Positions 6,940-14,861 of a stretch of DNA of 21,215 nt are shown piece after piece; the stretch's first letter is position 1, and every line of letters starts with the position of its first letter. The translations under genes and the position numbers were made by a program. The notes under the pieces were generated by a model. It was not told the DNA's origin. It did no database searches and saw only the letters and a list, made by a program, of their open reading frames with translations. This DNA comes from Pelotomaculum sp. UBA5255 (GTDB lineage Bacteria; Bacillota; Desulfotomaculia; Desulfotomaculales; Pelotomaculaceae): assembly GCA_002408725.1 (NCBI GenBank), contig DHTR01000030.1, positions 1 through 21,215 on the forward strand, in the 5' to 3' direction.

Positions 6940-7131
6940 TCCCAGGGTGGCATAGAAATGTTTAGGAGGTGGTCAAGCCTCTGTGCAAAGATAGATTGCA
7001 TTATAAGTAAGCCGCCTTCCAAGGGAGGAAAGTATAAAAGCGGCAAATGCTGGTTAGCCTAAGGACATTGAAGGGGTGGGTGTAAAACCGCCCCTTGTAT
7101 AAGTGTCTTAATGCTGGAAATTCATTTCCTT
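6940..7131 (+). ncRNA. Candidate structured RNA or long leader (unidentified)
   Basis: This part of the 368-bp gap between the GTPase and the glycosyltransferase has no convincing ORF but several successive hairpins: GAGG/CCTC around 6964-6979; TGCAA-agataga-TTGCA near 6983-6999; a stem closed by GCCGC/GCGGC (about 7011-7045) with an inner CTTCC/GGAG pairing; and a long hairpin GACATT...AAGGGG-tgg...CCGCCCCTT...AAGTGTC at about 7063-7110. CCA and GCAT near 6942-6953 could pair with ATGCTGG near 7111-7117 to close the whole. It matches none of the common riboswitch consensus sequences that I can recall (SAM, FMN, cobalamin, lysine, c-di-GMP-I, ydaO). A raiA-like or other large Firmicute RNA is possible but unproven. 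It may be a free RNA or the glycosyltransferase 5' leader. Confidence 0.45.
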
Positions 7132-7239
7132 AAAAATATTCTGATGGGATCTGGATATAAAAAGCAGGACTTTTGCTCTTTTGGCAGAAGCTTCTTCTGA
7201 TGTACTTTAATATGTTATTTTTGTGTAAAGGGGATGGCC

Positions 7240-8478
7240 ATGGAAGTTATATTTTATGGTGTCCAGATTTTTTTGACTATATTTACCTTCTACTATTTTG
7301 TGGTTTCACTTTTTGGGTTCTACCGCAGGCAGGAAGATTATTCATTGCCCCCGGGATCAAGGTTTGCAGTAGTTGTAGCGGCCCACAACGAGTCAAGGGT
7401 GATCGGCGAATTAATCAGGAACCTTTACGAACTGAATTACCCGAAGGAATTGTATGACATTTACGTGGTTGCCGACAACTGCAGCGACAACACAGCCGAG
7501 ATTTCCAGGGAAAAGGGCGCCTATGTCATTGAGCGCTTTAACAAGAAAGAAAAAGGAAAGGGCTATGCCCTGGAGTATGCTTTCAATCATATTTTTGCCA
7601 TGGATATCCCCTATGACGCGGTCGTCGTTTTTGATGCCGACAACCTTGTATCCGCTGACTTTTTGAGAATTATGAATTGTCACCTGCATAAAGGGGAAAG
7701 AATTATCCAGGGTTACCTGGACACGAAAAACGCGGGTGATACCTGGATCACCAAGTCAATTTATATTGGCTACATACTTACAAATCGCTTCTGGCAGCTT
7801 TCCAAATACAACCTGGGTCTTACCTGTGCTTTGGGCGGGACCGGTATGTGTATCTCGGTGGATATGCTCAAGCAGTACGGATGGGGCATGACTTCACTCA
7901 CCGAGGATCTGGAATTCCAAACCAAGGCGCTTTTGAATAACATCAAGGTATGTTGGGCGCATGACGCCAGGGTGTACGATGAGAAGCCGCTGAGTCTGAC
8001 TCAGTCCTGGAACCAGCGTAAGCGCTGGATGCAGGGCCACACCAACGTAGCCGGCCGCTATATTGCCAGGCTATTGCGGGAAGGAATCCGGACCAAGAAT
8101 TTTGCCATGATTGATGGAGCCTTGTATTTAATCCAGCCTTTCTTTCTAATGTTCACAGGTTTGGGGTTGCTTGTTAATATTCTTTATGTCGGACCGTTTC
8201 ATGTGACGGAAAGACCGGAATGGACGGCTATCGCCTTCTTCGCCCAGTTCTTTTACTTCAGCCTGGGACTTATCCTGGAGAGAGTCAAGCCGAAAGTATT
8301 CTGGTGGCTGGCCTTTTATCCGATTTTTGCCCTGACCTGGATTCCGGTGGCCTATGTCGGGTTTGCCCTGCGCAAGAACAAAGAATGGTGCCATACCCTG
8401 CATATCAGGGATATCAAGCACGAGAACCTGCCCAACCTTTATCTTCCCGCCAAGGCCAACGGCAGACGAACCAGTTAA
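7240..8478 (+). CDS. Membrane glycosyltransferase, family GT2
   Basis: A 412-residue inner-membrane processive-type GT2 enzyme. An N-terminal membrane helix (residues about 2-24) precedes the catalytic domain, which starts at FAVVVAAHNESRVIGELI and carries the nucleotide-sugar metal motif DAD (132-134), the acceptor-site TED (221-223) and the QRKRW motif (259-263) typical of cellulose synthase, chitin synthase and poly-N-acetylglucosamine synthase relatives. Two to three further membrane segments follow. The product is probably a surface polysaccharide or glycan chain, but the sugar is unknown and no other polysaccharide gene is adjacent. The ATG at 7240 is preferred because AAAGGGG lies 6 bases upstream; the ATG at 7234 touches that site. 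Confidence 0.9.
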   Translation: MEVIFYGVQIFLTIFTFYYFVVSLFGFYRRQEDYSLPPGSRFAVVVAAHNESRVIGELIRNLYELNYPKELYDIYVVADNCSDNTAEISREKGAYVIERFNKKEKGKGYALEYAFNHIFAMDIPYDAVVVFDADNLVSADFLRIMNCHLHKGERIIQGYLDTKNAGDTWITKSIYIGYILTNRFWQLSKYNLGLTCALGGTGMCISVDMLKQYGWGMTSLTEDLEFQTKALLNNIKVCWAHDARVYDEKPLSLTQSWNQRKRWMQGHTNVAGRYIARLLREGIRTKNFAMIDGALYLIQPFFLMFTGLGLLVNILYVGPFHVTERPEWTAIAFFAQFFYFSLGLILERVKPKVFWWLAFYPIFALTWIPVAYVGFALRKNKEWCHTLHIRDIKHENLPNLYLPAKANGRRTS

Positions 8479-8480
8479 CT

Positions 8481-8500
8481 CCCCCGCAAGGGGGTTTTTT
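8481..8500 (+). terminator. Rho-independent terminator after the glycosyltransferase
   Basis: CCCCC-GCAA-GGGGG (8481-8494) with a GNRA-type tetraloop, followed directly by six T's. It begins 2 bases after the stop codon. It points rightwards only and lies just beyond the 3' end of the convergent ATPase gene. Confidence 0.9.
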
Positions 8501-8517
8501 ATTATGCTCAATATTGC

Positions 8518-9267
8518 TTACCGGTTAGGCCGGGCCGGTCGGCTGTCCGACACACCCAGCAGACCGGCCACCATTTCGTTGGCCGGTCTGGAAAATACCT
8601 CTTGCTGGGTGCAGCTTTGAATAATTTTCCCCTTGTCCAGGACTGTTACCGAGTCAGCCAGGACCGGGATTTCGTGGTAATCATGGGTCACCAGTACCGT
8701 AGTGATTTTTGTTGCCTGCAGGATATCACGCAATTCTCCAATCAGCCCTTTTTTTGTAGGATAGTCCAGAGGCGAAAAGGGTTCGTCCAGGAAAAGCACC
8801 TCCGGTTCCAGCACAAAAGCCCTGGCCAGGCTTACCCTCTGGGACTCTCCGCCGGAGAGGACGCGGGCCGAGCGGTGGGCGAGGGAGCGGATTCCCAGGC
8901 GCTCCAGCCAGTCCCGGACCAGAGCGTCAATTTCATTTCTTTTGTGGCCCCTGATCTGAAGACCGGAGGCCACATTGTTGTATACGGTTGTATCCAGAAG
9001 AAGGGCTTCCTGAAAGACCACAGCCATCTTCCTGCGGAAGGCTAAGATATTTTTATTATTGACGTTTTCCCCGCGGAAAAGCAGTTCTCCTGATGAGGGC
9101 CGCTGCAATAGCGCCAGAACTTGTAGCAGGGTGCTTTTACCGGCGCCGTTCGGCCCGATAACAGCCATTACCTCGCCCTTTTGCAGCTGGAATTGCTCTA
9201 CATCCAGAATCTGCTTTTTACTCTTCTGCAGCTTGATTTTGTTGGCTTCGATGATGCAATCTTTCAT
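8518..9267 (-). CDS. ABC transporter ATP-binding protein, TupC/ModC-like (orphan)
   Basis: A complete 249-residue ATPase. Walker A GPNGAGKS at residues 38-45, Q-loop Q86 in VVFQEALLLDTTVYNNV, signature LSGGE at 137-141, Walker B VLFLDEP at 157-163 (E162) and switch H195 (VTHD). The Q-loop region and overall length resemble TupC of tungstate importers and other molybdate-class ATPases; there is no C-terminal MOP or TOBE domain. No permease or binding-protein gene is adjacent, which is unusual because tup genes are normally together. Start ATG 9267 has GGAGG 7 bases upstream. The tungstate assignment rests on resemblance only; phosphate-like or sulfate-like subunits are alternatives. Confidence 0.85.
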   Translation of the reverse strand: MKDCIIEANKIKLQKSKKQILDVEQFQLQKGEVMAVIGPNGAGKSTLLQVLALLQRPSSGELLFRGENVNNKNILAFRRKMAVVFQEALLLDTTVYNNVASGLQIRGHKRNEIDALVRDWLERLGIRSLAHRSARVLSGGESQRVSLARAFVLEPEVLFLDEPFSPLDYPTKKGLIGELRDILQATKITTVLVTHDYHEIPVLADSVTVLDKGKIIQSCTQQEVFSRPANEMVAGLLGVSDSRPARPNR

Positions 9268-9554
9268 TTTTCAAGCCTCCGGTAGTTCTATGTGATCTGG
9301 GTTCAATAATTGCACATAAGCTGCCCTGAAAACAAATTTTGGCGTCTGCTCAAAACAATACCGGTCTAACCTCTACAAGAAAGGCTGGCCGGCTTAATCA
9401 AGACACGCTTTGGCCCTGGCTTAACACCTGTAGGTTAACGGACTCGGAGAGGTATGTTTAAAAGATATGTTTGGGGGATTTATTCTACAAAATAAGCGTC
9501 TTTCCTCCTTTCATTATCTCCGCAAAAAAGGACGGGCAGTATACTATTTTTCCC
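9268..9554. other. Intergenic region between divergent ATPase and liv leader
   Basis: No convincing gene. It should hold the promoter of the minus-strand ATPase, but I could not fix a clean -35/-10 pair. A 13-codon ORF starting near 9454 behind GGAGAGG is too short to support. Confidence 0.5.
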
Positions 9555-9583
9555 TTGACCGGAGGTAGGGTTACTGTTATCAT
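9555..9583 (+). promoter_or_regulatory. Promoter of the T-box/liv operon
   Basis: TTGACC (9555-9560), exactly 17 bases, and TATCAT (9578-9583) match sigma-A well. Transcription would start near 9590, about 20 bases before the first conserved T-box leader element, which is the normal arrangement. Confidence 0.75.
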
Positions 9584-9607
9584 AAAACATATAAGGAAAT
9601 AACTTAA

Positions 9608-9890
9608 AAACGATGAAGGGGAAAAGTAGGCTGGATACAGCTTTTCCAGGGAGGTAGCGCCGCGACTGAAAGCGCTTCCACTGCCTGACCCGCTGAAGTT
9701 CTCCCCCAAGTTGCCGGACTGAAACCATCCCGGAAAGTAGGCCCGGTCGGAAGCTTCTACCGTTAAAAGGAAGGGGGTATAAGGATTTTATTCCCGTACC
9801 CTGCCGGAAGTGGGTTTTCATCTGGAAACCAACTAGGGTGGTAACGCGAAACAAACTTTTCGTCCCTAAGGACGAAAAGTTTTTTGTTTT
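9608..9890 (+). promoter_or_regulatory. T-box riboswitch, complete (module 1)
   Basis: A tRNA-sensing leader in which an uncharged tRNA pairs with the specifier and antiterminator and lets transcription continue. Stem I begins GATGAAGGGGAAAAGTAG, whose AGTA faces GCTGAA at 9692-9697 as the loop-E part of the specifier loop; the triplet after GAA is GTT (Val), or TTC (Phe) if the register is one base later. The Stem III signature AGTAGG...CGG...CCGTTA lies at about 9736-9765. The T-box proper is AGGGTGGTAACGCG (9835-9848), and its AGGG can pair with CGTCCCT (9861-9867). The UGGU bulge fits a tRNA with discriminator A, as both Val and Phe tRNAs have. It controls livKHMGF and the ligase gene. 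Confidence 0.92.
9853..9890 (+). terminator. T-box module 1 terminator
   Basis: AAACTTTTCGTCC (9853-9865) pairs with GGACGAAAAGTTT (9870-9882) around a CTAA loop, followed by a T-rich run. The 5' arm contains the CGTCC that competes to form the antiterminator with the T-box sequence. Confidence 0.93.
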
Positions 9891-10014
9891 GGAGCACCCC
9901 TGCAGGTAAGGGGATTCCCGTATCCTGTGCAAGGGGGTTAAATTAATTTTAACCAACCGGGGTGGTACCGCGGAAGTCCGCAGCTTTCGTCCCCGCGAAG
10001 GCTGCGGACTTTTT
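9891..10014 (+). promoter_or_regulatory. T-box riboswitch, partial duplicate (module 2, no Stem I)
   Basis: A second T-box sequence, GGGGTGGTACCGCGG (9959-9973), stands about 125 bases after the first with its own terminator. It is preceded by a hairpin GGTTAAA/TTTAACC (9936-9954) in the same place as the GGTTT/AAACC hairpin (9813-9830) of module 1, and both continue as AACCAAC before the T-box. Only about 45 bases remain upstream of that, forming a small hairpin (TGCAGG/CCTGTGCA, 9901-9931), too short for a Stem I with a specifier. The antiterminator pairing is kept with compensating change: GGGG with CGTCCCC (9988-9994) instead of AGGG with CGTCCCT. This looks like a duplicated antiterminator domain served by one specifier. 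Confidence 0.85.
9975..10014 (+). terminator. T-box module 2 terminator
   Basis: A 15-bp stem, AGTCCGCAGCTTTCG (9975-9989) with CGAAGGCTGCGGACT (9996-10010), six-base loop, followed by TTTT. One T-G wobble is included. It is stronger than the module 1 terminator. Confidence 0.93.
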
Positions 10015-10173
10015 GTGTTCATTAGGACCTGCGGGAGGTGGTTGCTTTCTTTGGTTGCGTAATGCTTAGCCGTTATGACCAGTTCCGGACATTTCTATCC
10101 AAGCTGTGCTGCAGGGTATCCAGTGACAGTGGTGCAAATTGATAAAATAATCTTCGTTAAGGGGGAACCATAC

Positions 10174-11367
10174 TTGAAAAAAGGAAGATTAATGATTTGG
10201 GTTGCCGTACTGACCGTGCTTGCAGTGACCGCGTTGCTCGCGGGCGGGTGCTCAGGAAACAAAGAAACTGGGAGCAAGGCCGGGGCCGGTAAGGAGCCCT
10301 ACAAGATCGGCGCGGTTATTGATATCAGCGGCCCGTCCTCGTCCCTGGGGGTGCCTGAGCGCAATACCCTCCAGATGTTGGCCGATAAAGTTAATGCCGC
10401 CGGGGGAGTTAATGGACACCCGCTGGAGCTGACTATTCTGGATAACAAGAGCGATGAAACAGAAGCGGTGCTCGCCGTAAAAAAATTAATCAACCAGCAA
10501 AAGGTGCTGGCAGTCATTGGCTGCAGTTCGAGTGGCCCATCAATGGCCATGATCGACACCGTTCAAAAGGAACAGGTGCCCATGGTCTCCCTGGCAGCGG
10601 CCAGTAGTATTGTTGAGCCTGCCGGGGAACGCAAGTGGGTTTTTAAAACGGCCCAGAGTGACATGGTAACCGTCAGCAGGCTGGTTAGCTACCTCAAAGA
10701 AAAGGGGCTCACCCGAGTGGCGTTTTTGTACATGAACAACGCTTACGGTGACGGCGGCAAGAAGACTTTTTCCGGGGCGGCGAGAGCTGCCGGGATCCAG
10801 ATCGCGGCCGAGGAAAAGTTTGAAGCCACCGATAAGGATATGTCGCCGCAGTTGACCCGCGTCAAGGCTGCCGGAGCACAAGCCGTGGTAATCTGGGCCA
10901 TTCCGCCTTCAGCCTCCATCGTAACAAAAAATTTCAGGGACATGGGTCTGTCTATACCGCTTTTGCATAGTCACGGTGTTGGCAACCAGAATTTTATTGA
11001 CCTGGCCCAGGGGGCGGCAGACGGTGTAATCCTGCCCATCGGCAAACTGGCCGTAAGCACGCAAATCCCCGACAGCGACCCTCAGAAGAAAGTGCTCGCC
11101 GGGTATATTGATGAGTATGGCAAAAAGTACAATTCGCCGCCAAACTCCTTTGGCGGTTATGCCTGGGATGCCTTTTACATGCTTGTCGGCGCAATTGAAA
11201 AGGCCGGTGCGGACCAGGCCGGAATCCGCGACCAACTAGAAAAGACACAGGGCTTCACCGGTGTTTCCGGGGTTTTCAATATGTCGACACAAGACCACAA
11301 CGGCCTGAAGGGGGAGTCCATGGTCCTGGTCCAAATCCAAAACGGCCGGTGGAAACTGTTGAATTAA
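10174..11367 (+). CDS. livK: Branched-chain amino acid-type ABC transporter substrate-binding lipoprotein
   Basis: A 397-residue type I periplasmic-binding-fold protein (Peripla_BP_6) anchored outside the membrane as a lipoprotein. The N-terminus is basic (MKKGRLM), hydrophobic to residue 23, and ends in a lipobox LLAGGC with the lipidated cysteine at residue 26, followed by a flexible GNKETGSKAGAGKE linker. The binding fold begins at YKIGAVIDISGPSSSLG and contains the typical IGCSSSGPSMAMIDTVQKEQVPMVS. TTG 10174 is chosen because AAGGGGG is 8 bases upstream and the signal peptide starts there; an upstream ATG at 10075 would add a non-signal extension. First gene after the T-box. The ligand may be Val/Leu/Ile, an aromatic amino acid or another carboxylate. 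Confidence 0.92.
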   Translation: MKKGRLMIWVAVLTVLAVTALLAGGCSGNKETGSKAGAGKEPYKIGAVIDISGPSSSLGVPERNTLQMLADKVNAAGGVNGHPLELTILDNKSDETEAVLAVKKLINQQKVLAVIGCSSSGPSMAMIDTVQKEQVPMVSLAAASSIVEPAGERKWVFKTAQSDMVTVSRLVSYLKEKGLTRVAFLYMNNAYGDGGKKTFSGAARAAGIQIAAEEKFEATDKDMSPQLTRVKAAGAQAVVIWAIPPSASIVTKNFRDMGLSIPLLHSHGVGNQNFIDLAQGAADGVILPIGKLAVSTQIPDSDPQKKVLAGYIDEYGKKYNSPPNSFGGYAWDAFYMLVGAIEKAGADQAGIRDQLEKTQGFTGVSGVFNMSTQDHNGLKGESMVLVQIQNGRWKLLN

Positions 11368-11414
11368 CCGTCCCCGTAATAAATAAGCGCTGCTTATAAG
11401 AAGAGGTGAATACA

Positions 11415-12296
11415 TTGGATTTGACCGAGCAGCTTCTCCAGCTTTTATTCTCGGGGCTCACCCTTGGCGGAATCTATTCCCTGATCGCCCTGGCCCTGGT
11501 TACAACATTTAACATTACGGGGGTGCTCAACATGGCCCAGGGTGAATTTCTGGCACTGGGCGCACTGCTGGCCGCAAGCCTTTGCGCGGCCGGTGCGCCC
11601 CTGCCGGTTGCCTTCGTCATTTCGGTGGCGGCCATAGCCCTCCTGGGCGGTTTGCTGGAGCGTTCGGTGATACACCCTGCACGCCATGCCCCCGGGCTGA
11701 TCCTGATTATCATCACCATTGGCCTTTCCATTTCCCTGCGGGGTTTGGCCCTGCTCGTCTGGGGTACGGAACCGGCGTCGTTGCCCGCTTTTTCAGGGGG
11801 TGGCCCGCTGTTCGTAAAAGGGGCCGCGATCAGTCCCCAGAGCCTGTGGATATTGAGCCTGGTCGCCGTAGCCGTTGTAGGGTTATCTGCTTTTTTTGAG
11901 CTGACCTACATCGGAAAGGCGGTTCGGGCCTGCGTCATTAACCGGACGGGAGCAAGGCTGGTAGGGATTAACCCGGCGGCCATGTCCTTCCTGGCTTTTG
12001 CCGGAAGCGGCGCCCTGGGAGCGGCGGCCGGGATTTTTATCGCCCCGATTACCCTGGCAACTTATGACATGGGTTTTTTGCTCGGGGTGAAAGGGTGTGT
12101 TGCGGCTATTATCGGCGGTATGAACAGCGTCGGGGGAGCAGTGCTGGGGGGGTTGATCCTGGGCGTATTGGAAGCTTACGGCGCGGGACTGGTGTCATCG
12201 GGTCTGAAGGATGCCCTGTCTCTGATGGTTCTGCTGGCGGTGCTGCTGTGGAGGCCGGAAGGTTTGCTCAGCGCAGTCACAGGACGCAAAGTGTAA
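11415..12296 (+). CDS. livH: Branched-chain amino acid-type ABC permease LivH
   Basis: A 293-residue membrane permease of the LivH family (about eight helices). The N-terminal GLTLGGIYSLIALALV and NMAQGEFLALGALLAA segments are diagnostic, as is the late GAVLGGLILGVLEAYGAG. It forms the channel with LivM. TTG 11415 sits 6 bases after AAGAGGTG and is preferred; a GTG at 11406 would lie inside that ribosome site and add three residues. Intact and of normal length. Confidence 0.92.
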   Translation: MDLTEQLLQLLFSGLTLGGIYSLIALALVTTFNITGVLNMAQGEFLALGALLAASLCAAGAPLPVAFVISVAAIALLGGLLERSVIHPARHAPGLILIIITIGLSISLRGLALLVWGTEPASLPAFSGGGPLFVKGAAISPQSLWILSLVAVAVVGLSAFFELTYIGKAVRACVINRTGARLVGINPAAMSFLAFAGSGALGAAAGIFIAPITLATYDMGFLLGVKGCVAAIIGGMNSVGGAVLGGLILGVLEAYGAGLVSSGLKDALSLMVLLAVLLWRPEGLLSAVTGRKV

Positions 12297-12372
12297 ATTG
12301 GGAAATGTAAATTCATTTGCACAAGTCACCCAAACAAAGATTTTAGGGATTAATTTTGGGGAGGATCAGGAT

Positions 12373-13377
12373 ATGTGTAAAAACATTATGATTTTGATTG
12401 CTTTGATCTTTTTTCTGGTCCTGCCCTTGTTGACCAGGAGTAATTACCTGCTGGGGATTTTTATCATTATCGGGCTTTATTCCATCATCGTGATCGGGTT
12501 GGGCATTCTAATGGGTTATGCCGGCCAGGTTTCCTTCGGGCATGCCGCTTTTTTTGGACTGGGGGGCTACACGGCGGCTATTTTGACCACAGCCTACGGT
12601 TGGCCCACTCCGGCCGCCCTTTTGGCCGCCATGGCGCTGCCGGGCCTGGTGGCAGCCTTGATTGGCCGCCCCACGCTGAAACTAAAAGAGCTGTACCTGG
12701 CTCTGGCTACCCTGGCTTTTGGCATCCTGGTTCACATCCTCTTCAGCGAGGGCGGGGAAATTACCGGAGGTCCCTCCGGACTGATTGGTATTCCCTATCT
12801 TTCTCTGGGCGGACTGGTATTTGACCGGGACATCAAGTTTTACTACCTGGTCCTGGTTGTGGTTCTGCTTGTTTCCCTGGGCGTTAATAACCTGATCCAC
12901 TCCCGTGTCGGCAGAGCCCTGAGAGCCATCCGGGAGAGCGAGCATGCTGCCGAAACATCGGGCATGGACACCGTCCTTTTGAAGCTTCAGGCCTTTGTCT
13001 TCAGCGCTGTGCTGGCTGGTCTTGCAGGCGGCTTATATGCCTTTTACGTTACATTTATCAGTCCGTCGCCCTTCGGCTTTCACACTTCTGTCCAGTTTGT
13101 CCTGATGGCTGTCGTGGGCGGCCTGGGCACATTCTGGGGGCCGCTGCTGGGGTCAGGGCTGGTGGTAGCCCTGGGTGAGGTGTTGCGCTGGGCGGTGCCC
13201 CTGGTGATTCCCGGAGCAGGTGGGGAATATCAGATTATATTTTTCGGAATGATCCTGGTACTTGTGGTGGTTTTCCGACCCAAGGGACTGGGGTCACTGC
13301 CGGGTCCCGGCAGGAAGTCAATGAAGACGGAGGATACTCGTGAGGAAGGGGGCGCCTTGAATGTTGATGGAGGTTAA
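12373..13377 (+). CDS. livM: Branched-chain amino acid-type ABC permease LivM
   Basis: A 334-residue permease of the LivM family: about nine membrane segments, with GLGILMGYAGQVSFGHAAFFGLGGYTAAI near residues 44-72, the coupling region RVGRALRAIRESEHAAETSGMD, and a C-terminal VVFRPKGLGSL. The ATG at 12373 follows GGGGAGG by 8 bases; an in-frame TTG at 12298 would add 25 non-hydrophobic residues and is rejected. The tail past RPKGLGSLPG is an extra hydrophilic stretch of about 30 residues overlapping the start of livG by 17 bp. Confidence 0.92.
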   Translation: MCKNIMILIALIFFLVLPLLTRSNYLLGIFIIIGLYSIIVIGLGILMGYAGQVSFGHAAFFGLGGYTAAILTTAYGWPTPAALLAAMALPGLVAALIGRPTLKLKELYLALATLAFGILVHILFSEGGEITGGPSGLIGIPYLSLGGLVFDRDIKFYYLVLVVVLLVSLGVNNLIHSRVGRALRAIRESEHAAETSGMDTVLLKLQAFVFSAVLAGLAGGLYAFYVTFISPSPFGFHTSVQFVLMAVVGGLGTFWGPLLGSGLVVALGEVLRWAVPLVIPGAGGEYQIIFFGMILVLVVVFRPKGLGSLPGPGRKSMKTEDTREEGGALNVDGG

Positions 13378-14128
13378 GGGTCTTACCAAACACTTCGGCG
13401 GTGTTGCAGCCGTAAAAGAAATTAGTTTTCAGCTGAAGAAGTCTGAAATATTTGCCCTCATTGGGCCTAACGGCGCCGGTAAAACAACCGTTTTCAACCT
13501 GGTTACCGGTATGCTGGAGCCTGACGGAGGTTCAATGGTTTTTGAGGGAAAGTCCTTATTCGGCTTAAAGCCCCACCAGATCGCTGCTGCGGGCATAACC
13601 AGAACTTTTCAGAACCTTCAGCTCTTCGGGGGAATGACGGTGCTGGAGAACATCATGGCGGGCGCCCACTTGAAGGGAAAGACAGGGTTTTTAAAAGCTC
13701 TGACCACCTGGCCGGGCTCGGCGGCGGAAGAAAAGAAGATCCGTCGGGACGCTTTTGCTCTTTTAGGCGATGTGGGGTTGACCGGCCTGGAGAATTTGCC
13801 CGCCTCCACCCTTTCTTTTGGCCGCCAGCGTCTCCTGGAAATTGCACGGGCGCTGGCCTCTGAGCCGCGGCTGGTTTTGCTGGATGAGCCGGCTGCCGGC
13901 CTGAACAGCGCCGAAACAAAGGAAATGGCTGATTACCTGAAGCGGCTAAGAAAACAGGGCAAGTCGATGGTGCTGGTGGAACATGACATGGAAACTGTGA
14001 TGGAAGTGGCCGACCGGATTATAGTTTTAAATTTCGGTGAGGTCATTGCTGTGGGAACGCCGGCGGAAATCCAGGCCAACCCGGAAGTCATTAAAGCTTA
14101 CCTGGGGGAGGATGAGCAGGTTGCTTGA
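13361..14128 (+). CDS. livG: Branched-chain amino acid-type ABC ATPase LivG
   Basis: A 255-residue ATPase. Walker A GPNGAGKT at residues 35-42, Q-loop in RTFQNLQLFGGMTVLEN (80-96), signature LSFGR at 151-155 (LivG proteins use LSYGQ/LSFGQ-like forms), Walker B LVLLDEP at 171-177 and switch histidine in VEHDM. The LivG-specific C-terminal VLNFGEVIAVGTPAEIQANPEVIKAYLG is present. Start ATG 13361 is about 9 bases after GGAAGGGGG and overlaps livM; the ATG at 13367 has no ribosome site of its own. Confidence 0.93.
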   Translation: MLMEVKGLTKHFGGVAAVKEISFQLKKSEIFALIGPNGAGKTTVFNLVTGMLEPDGGSMVFEGKSLFGLKPHQIAAAGITRTFQNLQLFGGMTVLENIMAGAHLKGKTGFLKALTTWPGSAAEEKKIRRDAFALLGDVGLTGLENLPASTLSFGRQRLLEIARALASEPRLVLLDEPAAGLNSAETKEMADYLKRLRKQGKSMVLVEHDMETVMEVADRIIVLNFGEVIAVGTPAEIQANPEVIKAYLGEDEQVA

Positions 14129-14861
14129 AATTAAAGGACTGGAAGTCAACCACGGCTGGGTAAGGGCGCTGCAAGACCTTTCCCTGCAGATCCATAAAGG
14201 CGAAATGGTCGCCGTGATCGGCGCCAACGGGGCCGGCAAAAGCACTCTTTTGGGTACGCTGGCGGGGCTTTACAAACCGGCCGGGGGCAATATATTATTA
14301 AACGGCAGGTCTGTGACCGGCAGACCTACCGAGTATATGGTCAGGCAGGGTATCTCCCTGGTGCCTGAGCGAAGGGAAATATTCAACTCCCTGACCGTGT
14401 TGGATAACCTTCTCCTGGGAGCTTACCACCGCTACCGCTCCGTTAAGCAAACGGTTATGGAGGAAGCAAAAAAAATTTTGGAACTGTTTCCCGCATTGCG
14501 GGGCAGGGAAGATGATCCGGCAGGTGCGCTGAGCGGCGGCCTCCAGCAGATGCTGGCTATAGGGCGCGGGCTGATGGCCCGGCCTTCGCTGCTCCTGCTG
14601 GATGAGCCTTCGTCGGGTTTGGCCCCGCTGGTGGTGCGGGAGATTATGTCTGCGTTATCGGATCTGAAGAAAACCGGGATGACGGTGATCCTGGTGGAGC
14701 AGAACACGGCTGCCGCGCTGAAGGCAACGGACCGTGCCCTGGTCATGGAAAGAGGTCGGATTGTCCTCAGCGGCGGTTCGGGAGAAATGATCAGGAACGC
14801 CAGGGTGCAGCAGGCATACCTGGGTCGCGTGCGGGCGGCGCAGCCGGCGGTGGCGCTCTGA
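14112..14861 (+). CDS. livF: Branched-chain amino acid-type ABC ATPase LivF
   Basis: Second ATPase of the Liv importer, 249 residues. Walker A GANGAGKS at residues 37-44, SLVPERREIFNSLTVLDNL in the Q-loop region (82-100), signature LSGGL at 140-144, Walker B LLLDEP near 161-166 and switch glutamine region VEQNT in place of the usual histidine, which is normal for LivF. The ATG at 14112 is used, but its ribosome site GGGGGAGG touches the codon; the TTG at 14121 (MLEIKGLEVNHG) has ideal spacing to it and is a real alternative. Both starts lie inside the end of livG. Confidence 0.92.
   Translation: MSRLLEIKGLEVNHGWVRALQDLSLQIHKGEMVAVIGANGAGKSTLLGTLAGLYKPAGGNILLNGRSVTGRPTEYMVRQGISLVPERREIFNSLTVLDNLLLGAYHRYRSVKQTVMEEAKKILELFPALRGREDDPAGALSGGLQQMLAIGRGLMARPSLLLLDEPSSGLAPLVVREIMSALSDLKKTGMTVILVEQNTAAALKATDRALVMERGRIVLSGGSGEMIRNARVQQAYLGRVRAAQPAVAL

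Noticed and set aside
6872..7239. c-di-GMP or other known riboswitch before the glycosyltransferase
   Set aside because: The conserved stretches of c-di-GMP-I, ydaO, SAM, FMN, cobalamin and lysine classes are not present; left as an unidentified RNA candidate.
9454..9495. 13-codon ORF behind GGAGAGG before the T-box promoter
   Set aside because: Spacing to the ribosome site is too short, there is no second copy, and no promoter was found for it.
9480..10022. 180-residue minus-strand ORF across the liv leader
   Set aside because: It lies entirely over the T-box structures and terminators, and its translation has no family-like features; the RNA explanation accounts for the sequence.
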